Below are positions 1 to 8,745 of a stretch of 64,000 nucleotides of DNA, piece after piece. This stretch comes from an uncultured Amylibacter sp. GTDB taxonomy: Bacteria; Pseudomonadota; Alphaproteobacteria; Rhodobacterales; Rhodobacteraceae. The DNA lies in contig OY365738.1 of the NCBI GenBank assembly GCA_959347345.1, positions 2,194,501-2,258,500 on the forward strand. Reading direction: 5' to 3'. Within the stretch, counting starts at the first letter, position 1. The number at the start of each line of letters is the position of its first letter. Both the position numbers and the translations under genes were made by a program. The notes under the pieces were generated by a model. The model searched no databases. It saw nothing but the letters and a program-made list of their open reading frames with translations, and was not told the DNA's origin.

Positions 1-5
1 GGGGG

Positions 6-20
6 CATCGCAAAGCGATG
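6..20. repeat. Small inverted repeat at the window edge
   Basis: A 6-bp perfect inverted repeat, CATCGC and GCGATG around an AAA loop. It lies in the non-coding tail beyond the minus-strand binding-protein gene. It may be the end of a larger repeat or a hairpin belonging to a gene outside the window. Nothing else supports a function. Confidence 0.4.
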
Positions 21-43
21 ACGCAGACCCGAAGGGCTAAAAA

Positions 44-71
44 TTAATCGTTAATCGTTAATCGTTAATCG
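44..71. repeat. Four tandem copies of a 7-bp repeat
   Basis: The heptamer TTAATCG is repeated four times without a break, followed by TT. It is non-coding and lies just beyond the terminator of the binding-protein gene. Copy number of such a short array may vary between strains by slippage (inference). Confidence 0.8.
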
Positions 72-81
72 TTCACAAAAA

Positions 82-103
82 AACCCCGCCCAAAGGCGAG
101 GTT
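82..103 (-). terminator. Intrinsic terminator of the ABC binding-protein gene
   Basis: A 9-bp stem with a 4-nt loop. Read on the minus strand, the arms AACCTCGCC and GGCGGGGTT pair with one G-U wobble and are followed by a T run (the A run at 77-83 on the plus strand). A T-rich stretch at 104-112 means it could also act in the other direction. It ends the minus-strand gene, so no permease gene is co-transcribed downstream. Confidence 0.8.
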
Positions 104-164
104 TCTTTTTTTCAAACATCAAAGGCGCAAGGGCAAAACCCCAAACCACCCTTTAATACAGGTT

Positions 165-1394
165 TTAATAAACGCTGCCACGAACCTTTTCTAACCGATC
201 TAAAATAGCATCCAGACGTTCAGGCTTTACCATAAACTCTTGAAACCCTTCCATACCAGCCTTTGCCATCTCTGCTGGTGCATCACGGTCAAAGAATTGG
301 GCAATCCCGCCCGTCGTCCCAGACAGCATTCCAAACCCAGCCTCAATGAAAACATCATCAGCAATCTCTGAGTTTTTATTAATAGGCAACTGCCCCAAGG
401 TTTTGTTCATCTCACCTTGAACATCCGCCCGTGCCAAATAAGCAAGGAATTTCTTCGCTTCTACCTTATTCTTTGCATTCGCAGGAATGTGGATTGTGTC
501 CGTCGGAGCTTCCTCTGCCAAAGGCACGCTTGGGTCAATCACGGGGAATTGGAAGAATCCCAACTGATCGTCCGTCAGCCCAGCTTCACGCAACGGAGCA
601 ACGGCAAAATTGCCCATCACATACATCGCAGCCTTGCCTTGCACCATTGGCGCAAGAGCCTCTTGCCAACTGAACGCGGCGTGGTTATCGATGAAAAACC
701 CAGCCTCTACCAATTGTCCCCAGTTCTTAAACGTCTCACGCACACGCGGGTCAGTCCAAGCAATTTTACCATTCGTCAGGTCTTGATGGAATTCAAACCC
801 ATTGGTGCGCAGGTTTAAATAATCAAACACCCCTGCCGCAGTCCAAAGATACTTTGTTCCAATAGTAATGGGGGTAATGCCAGCGGCCTTCAAAGCCTCA
901 CCCGCGGCGATGAATTCATCCCACGTGCTTGGTGCAGAAATACCGTTCTGGGCAAACAAATCCTTGCGGTAATACACACCCCATTGATAATAGGTATAAG
1001 GGACACCCCAGATTTGCCCGTCAATCGTCATAGACCCTTGGGACGCACCCATGCTATCGCCTAAACCATTGTCTTCCCATACGTCATCCACTGGCTCAAA
1101 CAAGCCCGCCTTAACAAACGGCAGCATGCGATTGCCCGCGTACCAGTTTGCCAAATCCGGCGCGTCAGCCGTTAAAAAGTTACGGATAGAGGTTTTATAC
1201 CCCTCATGGTCAAACAAATTCCATTTGACGGTGATATCGGGGTTTTCCGCCTGAAACCCGTTGATCAGGTTTTGAAAGGCTTCTTTCGGTGCAGGGTCTG
1301 ATGTGTCGGTGTTAATGACAAGCTCGCCCGCGAAGGCCGAGGTTGCCAGCACGCTGGCCAGGGCAAACCCCATAAATTTTGTTTTTGTAATCAT
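165..1394 (-). CDS. Periplasmic sugar-type ABC transporter substrate-binding protein
   Basis: This 409-aa protein is an extracellular solute-binding protein of the carbohydrate family (family 1, COG1653-like). It should capture a sugar or polyol in the periplasm and deliver it to an ABC permease. A Sec signal peptide is visible: a Lys-containing start, a hydrophobic core and a probable cut after Ala-Phe-Ala at residue 22. The mature part keeps the family pattern, including the YYRKDLF region, a GVPYTYYQWG stretch and a C-terminal AxFL/Y helix region. The start is preceded by GGAG about 7 nt upstream. It is transcribed away from the ATPase gene at 1509, and a terminator follows it, so the two permeases expected for such a system must be encoded elsewhere. 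The substrate cannot be told from sequence alone. Confidence 0.85.
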   Translation of the reverse strand: MITKTKFMGFALASVLATSAFAGELVINTDTSDPAPKEAFQNLINGFQAENPDITVKWNLFDHEGYKTSIRNFLTADAPDLANWYAGNRMLPFVKAGLFEPVDDVWEDNGLGDSMGASQGSMTIDGQIWGVPYTYYQWGVYYRKDLFAQNGISAPSTWDEFIAAGEALKAAGITPITIGTKYLWTAAGVFDYLNLRTNGFEFHQDLTNGKIAWTDPRVRETFKNWGQLVEAGFFIDNHAAFSWQEALAPMVQGKAAMYVMGNFAVAPLREAGLTDDQLGFFQFPVIDPSVPLAEEAPTDTIHIPANAKNKVEAKKFLAYLARADVQGEMNKTLGQLPINKNSEIADDVFIEAGFGMLSGTTGGIAQFFDRDAPAEMAKAGMEGFQEFMVKPERLDAILDRLEKVRGSVY

Positions 1395-1423
1395 TGTTTT
1401 TCTCCATTTTGATACATAATTTT

Positions 1424-1439
1424 TAGAACCTATGTTCTA
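1424..1439. promoter_or_regulatory. Perfect palindrome in the divergent ABC intergenic region
   Basis: TAGAAC-CTAT-GTTCTA is a perfect 6-4-6 inverted repeat, 30 bp upstream of the binding-protein start and 70 bp upstream of the ATPase start. Its position between two divergent transport genes suits an operator for a sugar-responsive repressor (inference). No regulator gene is present in the window. Confidence 0.45.
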
Positions 1440-1508
1440 GGTATTGAAAGCTAAACACAAATGCGATAGGGAGTCAATAAGGAAATAGCAAAAAGAAGGA
1501 AAAATCCC

Positions 1509-2570
1509 ATGAGTGGCGTTGAATTAAAAGCAACAAAGAAAAAATATGGCGATATAGAGGTCATTCACGGTGTTGATTTGGTCGTTGAATCAGGCGAGTT
1601 CTGTGTGTTTGTCGGTCCCTCTGGCTGTGGTAAATCCACGCTTTTGCGGATGATTGCGGGGTTGGAGGAGACGACTTCGGGACAGATAACTATTGGCACG
1701 CGTGATGTTACCCGTGTTGATGCGGCCGAGCGGGGGATAGCGATGGTGTTTCAGGCCTATGCCCTGTATCCGCATATGACGGTGCGTGAAAATATCGGCT
1801 TTGGATTAAAGATGAACGGGGTGAAACGCGCCGAAATCACCCGTAAGGTTGATGAGGTTGCGGGGATTTTGCAACTGCATCCCTATATGGCGCGAAAGCC
1901 AAAGGCTCTGTCGGGCGGGCAAAGGCAACGGGTGGCGATTGGGCGCGCGTTGGTACGCGGACCAGAGGTGTTTTTGTTTGACGAGCCTTTGTCCAACCTT
2001 GATGCAGAGCTGCGGGTGGATATGCGCGTGGAAATCGCGCGGTTGCATCAAGAAATCGGTGCCACGATGATTTATGTGACGCATGATCAGGTGGAGGCGA
2101 TGACTCTGGCGGATAAAATCGTGGTTTTACGCGCGGGTAATGTAGAGCAGATTGGCGATCCGATTGCTTTATATGCCGACCCGAGTAATAAGTTTGTGGC
2201 GGGGTTTATTGGCTCGCCCAGTATGAATTTTCTGCACGGGCGGATTAAACCCACGGGAGCGGTGGATATTCCTGCATTGGGGCGTGGGCATGGGTTAAAA
2301 CCGCCAAAGGGCGCGGGGGCAGGCGATGTGTTTGTTGGGTTGCGCCCCGAGCATATTAAAATTATCAAAGGCACGGGCGGGTTTAAGGCGGATATTGTCG
2401 AACGGCTGGGCGGGGTTAGTTATATTCACGCGGTGGCTGGCAATGGCGAGCGGTTGGTGATAGAGCAAAAAGGCACTTCGACATTAAAGAAGGGTGCCAA
2501 GTTGGATATAAAGATTGCGCAGAAGGATGTGTTTTATTTTGATAAAGAGAGTGAGATGCGGGTTCGGTAG
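1509..2570 (+). CDS. ugpC: ABC transporter ATP-binding protein, UgpC/MsmX type
   Basis: This 353-aa protein is an ABC ATPase that powers sugar-type importers from the cytoplasmic side. Visible motifs are Walker A GPSGCGKST (residues 36-44), signature LSGGQ (134-138), Walker B with D158 and E159 in FLFDEP, and a switch His in THDQ. The last roughly 110 residues match the TOBE-type regulatory domain of the UgpC/MalK/MsmX branch, and the length is typical. AAGGAA lies 8 nt before the ATG. The gene is divergent from the binding-protein gene and has no permease neighbour. Members of this branch can serve several permease pairs, so the ugpC symbol names the family and does not assert glycerol-3-phosphate as the substrate. 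Confidence 0.85.
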   Translation: MSGVELKATKKKYGDIEVIHGVDLVVESGEFCVFVGPSGCGKSTLLRMIAGLEETTSGQITIGTRDVTRVDAAERGIAMVFQAYALYPHMTVRENIGFGLKMNGVKRAEITRKVDEVAGILQLHPYMARKPKALSGGQRQRVAIGRALVRGPEVFLFDEPLSNLDAELRVDMRVEIARLHQEIGATMIYVTHDQVEAMTLADKIVVLRAGNVEQIGDPIALYADPSNKFVAGFIGSPSMNFLHGRIKPTGAVDIPALGRGHGLKPPKGAGAGDVFVGLRPEHIKIIKGTGGFKADIVERLGGVSYIHAVAGNGERLVIEQKGTSTLKKGAKLDIKIAQKDVFYFDKESEMRVR

Positions 2571-2648
2571 GTGTTGGTGATGGAGGGTTGCAACTTACGC
2601 GGGGAGTCGCTATTGTTATTTATTGTTAATTAACCAATGGAAGCCCCT

Positions 2649-4277
2649 ATGACAAACCCACCCCAAAAATTAAAAATGCACACCCCTGATTTGACAGATA
2701 CAAAAAAAGAAGACGAACGCAAAAAATTGCACGCTACGATTTGGCAGATTGCCAACGATCTTCGTGGCAGTGTGGATGGCTGGGACTTTAAGCAATACGT
2801 GCTTATCATATTGTTTTACCGCTTTATTTCGGAAAATCTTAGCATTTACCTTAATAAAATCCAAGAATCAGCAGGGGTGAGTGATTTCAATTATGCCGAT
2901 ATTAGCGATGAAACAGCCGAACGCGAGCGGTCATCCATTGTTGACGAAAAGGGGTTTTTCATTCATCCAAGCAGGCTCTTTGAAAATGTGCGTAAAAATG
3001 CGAAGACCGATGCCAATTTGAACGAGACGTTGGAAACCGCGTTCAAGGAAATAGAAGCCTCTGCCCAAGGAACGCCCAGTGAAGACAATATGAAGGGGTT
3101 GTTTGATGATATTGATGTTAATAGCAACAAACTTGGCGCAACCGTGCCAAGACGTAATGAAAAACTTGTTAAACTGCTGGATGCCATTGGTGGTTTGGAA
3201 CTCGGCGATTATAGCGATAATAGCATAGATGTTTTTGGCGATGCCTATGAATATCTGATGAAAATGTACGCCGCCAACGCGGGGAAATCGGGTGGCGAGT
3301 TCTTTACCCCGCAGGAGGTTTCGGAACTTCTGGCGCGGATTGCGGTTGGTGATAAGACAGAGGTTAATAAAGTTTATGACCCCGCCTGTGGCTCTGGCTC
3401 TCTTTTATTAAAGTTTGCCAAGGTTTTGGGGAAAGAAAACGTCCGCAACGGCTTTTTCGGGCAGGAAATAAACATCACCACTTATAACCTGTGTCGTATT
3501 AACATGTTTTTGCACGATATTAATTATGAGAATTTTGATATTGCCCTTGGCGATACTTTGGCGAACCCGCACCAGAACCACTGGGATCATGAACCGTTTG
3601 AGGCGATTGTTTCAAACCCGCCTTATTCCACGAAATGGGCGGGTGATTCTAATCCAGTTCTTATTAACGATGACCGTTTTACCCCCGCAGGTGTTCTGGC
3701 ACCAAAATCAAAGGCAGATTTGGCGTTTGTCATGCACGCGCTTTCGTGGCTGGCGGCCAGTGGCACGGCGGCTATTGTTTCCTTTCCCGGTGCTATGTAT
3801 CGCGGTGGGGCTGAACAGAAAATCAGAAAATATCTGGTTGATAATAACTATGTTGATGCGGTTATCCAATTGCCGACAGATTTATTCTTTGGAACAACGA
3901 TTGCCACCTGTATCTTGGTGATGAAACGGTGCAAACCTGACACCAACGTATTGTTTATTGATGCCACAGGTGAATTTGTACGCGATTCGGCCAAAAACAA
4001 GATTAACGAAGATAATATGAAGCGGATTCTGGATTGTTATGTCAATCGGCAGAGCGAGGATTATTTTTCGCGCCTTGTAGAGATTGAAGAAATTGCGGAA
4101 AATGAGTATAATATCAGTGTTGGAACCTATGTTGCGGGCGAGGATAAGCGCGAAGTGGTGGATATTACAGAGATTAATGCCCGTATTGAAAAAAGCGTTG
4201 CCCGACAAGATGACCTGCGTCGCCAGATTGATGCAATTTGGGCAGATTTGGAAGGAAATCCAGATGAGCAGAATTGA
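2649..4277 (+). CDS. hsdM: Type I restriction-modification methyltransferase subunit HsdM
   Basis: HsdM is the adenine-N6 methyltransferase subunit of a type I system and combines with HsdS for methylation and with HsdR for restriction. The N-terminal helical domain (WQIANDLRGSVDGWDFKQYVL) is typical. AdoMet motif I is DPACGSG, with the Asp about residue 248 counted from the upstream ATG at 2637. The catalytic NPPY is about residue 327, and a GGEFFTPQEV stretch precedes the core. Two in-frame starts exist, 2637 and 2649. The latter is chosen because GGAAG lies a few bases before it, while 2637 has no ribosome-binding site; a 12-bp difference does not affect the domains. It overlaps hsdS by 14 bp, so the genes form one operon. 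Confidence 0.93.
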   Translation: MTNPPQKLKMHTPDLTDTKKEDERKKLHATIWQIANDLRGSVDGWDFKQYVLIILFYRFISENLSIYLNKIQESAGVSDFNYADISDETAERERSSIVDEKGFFIHPSRLFENVRKNAKTDANLNETLETAFKEIEASAQGTPSEDNMKGLFDDIDVNSNKLGATVPRRNEKLVKLLDAIGGLELGDYSDNSIDVFGDAYEYLMKMYAANAGKSGGEFFTPQEVSELLARIAVGDKTEVNKVYDPACGSGSLLLKFAKVLGKENVRNGFFGQEINITTYNLCRINMFLHDINYENFDIALGDTLANPHQNHWDHEPFEAIVSNPPYSTKWAGDSNPVLINDDRFTPAGVLAPKSKADLAFVMHALSWLAASGTAAIVSFPGAMYRGGAEQKIRKYLVDNNYVDAVIQLPTDLFFGTTIATCILVMKRCKPDTNVLFIDATGEFVRDSAKNKINEDNMKRILDCYVNRQSEDYFSRLVEIEEIAENEYNISVGTYVAGEDKREVVDITEINARIEKSVARQDDLRRQIDAIWADLEGNPDEQN

Positions 4278-5415
4278 TGATTTGGTAGCCCAATACTGTC
4301 CTGATGGGGTGGAATTTAAAAAACTTGGGGATGTTTGTAAAATAAAAACAGGACCCAATGTAAACAAGCAACTTATAGCGTCAAATCCCGGCAAATTTCC
4401 TGTAATAAACAGCGGGCGAGAGCCTTTGGGATTTATAGATCAATGGAATACCGAAGATGACCCTATTGGAATTGCCAGCCGAGGTAGCGTTGGACTTATT
4501 ACGTGGTCTGAGGGTAGGTATTACAGAGGTAACTTGAATTATTCTTGCACCGTAATAGATAAAACGGCTGTTTCTGTTAGATATTTATTTTTTATTCTAC
4601 ATTATATGCAGGCAGAGATTCAATCTTTGGCGACACACGATGGAATCCCCGCCCTTAACAAGAGCAATCTTGAAACGTTGGGAATCCCTGTGCCACCGTT
4701 AGAGGTGCAAGAAGAGATTGTAAAGATTTTGGATACATTTACAGAACTGGGGGCGGAGCTGGAAGTGGAGCTGGAAGCACGTCAACAGCAATATAACCAC
4801 TGTCGTGCCGTTTTGCTTAATTTTGATGATGATGTATTCAAGATTCTTGATGATGTTTGCAATATTGCTTCAGGTGGCACACCATCTAAATTAAAAAAAG
4901 AGTTTTGGGAAAATGGTGATATACCTTGGCTTAAATCAGAGTCTTGTAATAATAAGTCCGTTTATTCTGCTAATAATTTTATTACGGATTTGGGTTTAAA
5001 AAAATCAAGTGCGAAGCTATTAGAAAAAGACACGACTCTAATGGCGTTGGTGGGTGCGACAATTTTCAAAACAGCCTATTTAGAGTTTAAATCCACAGCC
5101 AATCAAAACATTGCAAGCATCAAATCAAAAGATAATGAAATTTTGCTTGATAAGTTTGTTTTTTATTACCTAACCAATTTATACAGCCAGCTAAAATCTA
5201 AAATGCGTAATTATAGTATGCTTAATTTAACAACGTTACGGCAGTTTAAAATCCCCGTTCCCCCCCTAAAAGAACAACAACGCATCGTTGCCATCCTTGA
5301 CAAATTTGATACATTAGTCAATGATATTTCAAACGGTCTGCCCGCCGAAATTAACCTACGCCGTCAGCAATATCAACATTATAGACATCAGCTCCTAAAT
5401 TTTAGAAAGACCTAA
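4264..5415 (+). CDS. hsdS: Type I restriction-modification specificity subunit HsdS
   Basis: This 383-aa subunit gives the type I complex its DNA target. It has the classic two-fold layout: a target-recognition domain opening with GVEFKKLGDVC, a conserved segment containing PVPPLEVQEEIVKIL, a second recognition domain opening with DDVCNIASGGTPSK, and a second conserved segment containing PVPPLKEQQRIVAIL. Both halves close with a similar RQQQY/RRQQYQHYR and LLNF pattern, so the halves arose by duplication. The ATG at 4264 follows GGAAGG and overlaps the end of hsdM. A longer in-frame reading from 4084 lies inside hsdM and is not credible. Two different recognition domains predict a bipartite asymmetric target. 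Confidence 0.93.
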   Translation: MSRIDDLVAQYCPDGVEFKKLGDVCKIKTGPNVNKQLIASNPGKFPVINSGREPLGFIDQWNTEDDPIGIASRGSVGLITWSEGRYYRGNLNYSCTVIDKTAVSVRYLFFILHYMQAEIQSLATHDGIPALNKSNLETLGIPVPPLEVQEEIVKILDTFTELGAELEVELEARQQQYNHCRAVLLNFDDDVFKILDDVCNIASGGTPSKLKKEFWENGDIPWLKSESCNNKSVYSANNFITDLGLKKSSAKLLEKDTTLMALVGATIFKTAYLEFKSTANQNIASIKSKDNEILLDKFVFYYLTNLYSQLKSKMRNYSMLNLTTLRQFKIPVPPLKEQQRIVAILDKFDTLVNDISNGLPAEINLRRQQYQHYRHQLLNFRKT

Positions 5416-5417
5416 AC

Positions 5418-8400
5418 ATGAATATCCTTTCCGAAAACCAAGAGAGCACCGTTGTTTGCGATTATACCCCTGTTAAAAGGGGCGCAACACACTATCAATC
5501 TGAAAATCAGCTAGAGTCCGAATTTATTCGCCTTTTGCAAGCGAACGGCTATGAATACGTGACGATTAACAATAATGATGAGCTGATGAAAAATCTGCGC
5601 GTGCAGCTCTGTCGGCTCAATGACATCGTTTTTTCAGACGCCGAATGGCAACAAATTGTCACCAAATACCTCACCAATCAAAATGACGGTATTGAAAGCA
5701 AAACTGCCAAAATCCAAGAAGATTATATCTATAATCTCTTCCGCGATGATGGCTCTACCAAAAACGTGCGGATTATTGATAAGGATAACATTCACAATAA
5801 TGCCGTGCAGGTCATCAATCAGTACGAAGCCACAGGCGTGCGAAAAAACCGCTATGATGTAACCATTCTTGTGAATGGCTTGCCCATGATTCATGTGGAA
5901 TTAAAACGCCGTGGCGTGGCTATTAGAGAGGCGTTTAACCAGATTAACCGTTATCAACGCGATAGCTTTTGGGCCGATAGCGGACTGTTTGAATATGTTC
6001 AGTTATTTGTTATCTCTAATGGAACGTATACAAAATATTACTCTAACACAACCCGTCATTCCCATATAAAAGAACGCCATAGCAATCGCACGACCAAACG
6101 GGCGGGTAAAAAAACCAGCAATAGTTTTGAATTTACCTGCTGGTGGACGGACGCGCAAAACAAACAAATCACAGACCTTGTGGATTTCACCAAAACCTTT
6201 CTGTCAAAGCATTCCATGCTTGCGGTTTTAATAAAATATTGCGTTTTTACCTCTGATAAACAGTTGCTTGTGATGCGCCCCTATCAAATCGCCGCGACAG
6301 AGCGGATTTTGAACAAGATTGCGATGGCCAAAAACCATAAACTTTTGGGAACGATTGATGCTGGTGGCTATATTTGGCACGCGACTGGTAGTGGTAAAAC
6401 GCTGACCAGTTTTAAAACAGCCCAGATGGCAACCCGTTTTGATGGGGTTGATAAGGTTTTGTTTGTCGTTGATAGAAAAGACCTTGATTATCAAACAATC
6501 AAGGAATACGATAAATTTCAAAAAGGCTCTGCCAATTCTAATACCAGCACGGCCATTCTTACAAAACAGCTTGCTGATCCAAATGCCAGAATCATTATCA
6601 CCACGATTCAAAAATTGGCGAAATTCATCTCTGCCAATAAGGCGCATAAAGTGTTTGGCGAGCATGTTGTTTTAATTTTTGATGAATGCCATCGCTCGCA
6701 ATTCGGTGAGATGCATACCAGTATTGTAAAATCGTTTAAAAAATATAATATTTTTGGCTTTACAGGAACACCGATTTTTGCGGTGAATTCGTCTGCGGGC
6801 GGCAAGCCATTGCTTAAAACAACTGAACAAGCGTTTGGAGTAAAACTTCACGCCTACACAATTGTTAATGCGATTAACGATAAAAATGTTTTGGGGTTTA
6901 AGGTTGATTATATCAATACTTTAAAAATGAAAGAGGGAATTAAAGACAAGAAAGTTCGGGCTATTGATACAGAAGCCGCGTTTAAAGACCCCGTGCGTAT
7001 CGCGAAAGTAACCGATTATATTCTTGAAAATTTTGATGAAAAAACAAAACGTAAGGATGGGTTTTATTTCTTTAAGAAGTTAGAAAATATTGAAGAGATT
7101 GCCAAAGATAAAAAACGTAACGTGGTTAAAGAAATAAGAGGTGACGTCCGCCTTAAAGGGTTTAACTCTATTTTTGCCGTTAGCTCCATTGACATGGCAA
7201 AAAGATATTATGCCGAGTTTAAGTCGCGCAATTCTGATTTAAAAATAGCGACTATTTTTAGCTTTGCAGCCAACGAGGAAGAAAATGACGACGGAACTCT
7301 TTTAGATGAGGATTTTGATACAAGCGGTTTGGATAAGTCATCGCAAGATTTTTTGCAGATAGCAATAGATGATTACAATAAGCATTTTTCTACAAGCTAT
7401 GACACCAGTGCTGATAAATTTGAAAATTATTATAAGGATTTATCTCAGCGTGTAAAAAATCGTGAAATTGATTTATTGATTGTCGTTAATATGTTTTTAA
7501 CGGGCTTTGATGCAACAACTCTTAATACATTATGGGTGGATAAAAATCTGCGCCATCATGGCTTGCTTCAGGCGTTTTCACGCACCAACCGTATTCTTAA
7601 CACGGTTAAAGAATTTGGTCATATTATTTGTTTTCGTGATTTAGAGCAAGCAACAAATGATGCTCTTTCCATTTTTGGGGATAAAGAGGCTGGTGGAATT
7701 GTTATATTAAAATCTTTTAATCATTATTATAACGGTTGGAAAGAAGAGGGCAAATATCATAAAGGATATGTTGATTTTATTGCAGACCTACAAGATCGCT
7801 TTCCATTACCTCTGGTTCTTGAGAGCGAACAGGCAGAGAAGGATTTTATTAAGCTATGGGGGGCAATCTTACGCCTTAGAAATATTATCACATCCTTTGA
7901 TGAATTTGCTAAAAATGAAATTTTGGTAGCGCGCGATTTCCAAGATTATCAGGGGGGTTATTTGGATCTTTATGATAAACACCGTAAAGATAATGGTGCC
8001 GATAAAGAAAATATTAATGACGATATTGAGTTTAAAATAGAACTGGTGAAGCAGATTACTATTAACATTGATTATGTCTTGGAACTTGTTATAAAATATC
8101 AAGAATCTAATATGGAAGATAAAGAAATCCTAACAGATATTGATAAAGCCCTGAATTCAAGTTTTGAATTGCGTAGCAAGAAAGAATTAATTGAGCGCTT
8201 TATTATCACGCTGAATATCGATAGTGATGTTAATAGAGACTGGCCTATATTTGTGGATAAGAATAGAACCGATGAGCTCGAAAATATTATTGCAGAGGAA
8301 AATCTTAAACCCAAAGAGACTAGAAAACTTATTGCCAATGCGTTGTTCCGTGATGGTGAATTAAGAATAACAGGAACGGGCGTTGCGGAAATTTTACCAC

Positions 8401-8501
8401 CAGTGGCTATGTTTGAAGAAAATAATTCTAGATCCACTAAGAAGTTTATTGTTCTTGAAAGACTACGGGCATTCTTTGATAAATATTTTGACATCGTTTA
8501 A
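5418..8501 (+). CDS. hsdR: Type I restriction enzyme translocase/endonuclease subunit HsdR
   Basis: This 1027-aa HsdR is the ATP-driven translocase and nuclease of the type I complex. The N-terminal nuclease domain shows the PD-(D/E)XK pattern: an Asp in YDVTILVNG, then E161-L-K163 in HVELKRRG. The superfamily 2 helicase core follows, with Walker A ATGSGKT (K327), a DECH box (D422), an FTGTPIF motif III and later a FLTGFDATTLNTLWVDKNL segment with ArgArg-type motif VI near FSRTNRI. The long C-terminal part is the HsdM/HsdS docking region. Translation starts 2 bp after the hsdS stop. All catalytic residues appear intact, so the system is probably active. Confidence 0.93.
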   Translation: MNILSENQESTVVCDYTPVKRGATHYQSENQLESEFIRLLQANGYEYVTINNNDELMKNLRVQLCRLNDIVFSDAEWQQIVTKYLTNQNDGIESKTAKIQEDYIYNLFRDDGSTKNVRIIDKDNIHNNAVQVINQYEATGVRKNRYDVTILVNGLPMIHVELKRRGVAIREAFNQINRYQRDSFWADSGLFEYVQLFVISNGTYTKYYSNTTRHSHIKERHSNRTTKRAGKKTSNSFEFTCWWTDAQNKQITDLVDFTKTFLSKHSMLAVLIKYCVFTSDKQLLVMRPYQIAATERILNKIAMAKNHKLLGTIDAGGYIWHATGSGKTLTSFKTAQMATRFDGVDKVLFVVDRKDLDYQTIKEYDKFQKGSANSNTSTAILTKQLADPNARIIITTIQKLAKFISANKAHKVFGEHVVLIFDECHRSQFGEMHTSIVKSFKKYNIFGFTGTPIFAVNSSAGGKPLLKTTEQAFGVKLHAYTIVNAINDKNVLGFKVDYINTLKMKEGIKDKKVRAIDTEAAFKDPVRIAKVTDYILENFDEKTKRKDGFYFFKKLENIEEIAKDKKRNVVKEIRGDVRLKGFNSIFAVSSIDMAKRYYAEFKSRNSDLKIATIFSFAANEEENDDGTLLDEDFDTSGLDKSSQDFLQIAIDDYNKHFSTSYDTSADKFENYYKDLSQRVKNREIDLLIVVNMFLTGFDATTLNTLWVDKNLRHHGLLQAFSRTNRILNTVKEFGHIICFRDLEQATNDALSIFGDKEAGGIVILKSFNHYYNGWKEEGKYHKGYVDFIADLQDRFPLPLVLESEQAEKDFIKLWGAILRLRNIITSFDEFAKNEILVARDFQDYQGGYLDLYDKHRKDNGADKENINDDIEFKIELVKQITINIDYVLELVIKYQESNMEDKEILTDIDKALNSSFELRSKKELIERFIITLNIDSDVNRDWPIFVDKNRTDELENIIAEENLKPKETRKLIANALFRDGELRITGTGVAEILPPVAMFEENNSRSTKKFIVLERLRAFFDKYFDIV

Positions 8502-8745
8502 TAAGTATAAGCACGCATCTTTTGATGGTTTGGTGCGGCAATTCACGAGCTATAAAGATTAATTCTTATAATAAAATCCGCACACCTGACGGCTAGCCTT
8601 CCGAATCTACGCATGTTTATTCACTTTTATTAAAAAAACTTGACAAAAACAGCAAATATTATTATTATCGGTAATATCAAACCCCAACCTTATGTCTATT
8701 ATGCGCACAGCTACATAAAACGGGCATGTAAAAAGGAATAATATC
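8502..8745. other. Intergenic region between hsdR and giant lipoprotein 1
   Basis: A 244-bp AT-rich gap. It contains the predicted promoter of giant 1 and its ribosome-binding site. No open reading frame, tRNA or clear terminator for hsdR was seen, so some read-through from the hsd operon into giant 1 is possible. Confidence 0.6.
8640..8668 (+). promoter_or_regulatory. Predicted sigma-70 promoter of giant lipoprotein 1
   Basis: A perfect -35 TTGACA (8640-8645) is followed after 17 bp by TATTAT (8663-8668), which differs from the consensus -10 by one base. It would give a leader of about 70 nt before the GTG start at 8746. The match is unusually good and suggests constitutive expression of a very long gene (inference). 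Confidence 0.65.

Noticed and set aside
4084..4263. Extended N-terminus of hsdS
   Set aside because: It runs inside hsdM in another frame, and the residues before MSRIDDL do not look like HsdS. The ATG at 4264 has a good ribosome-binding site.
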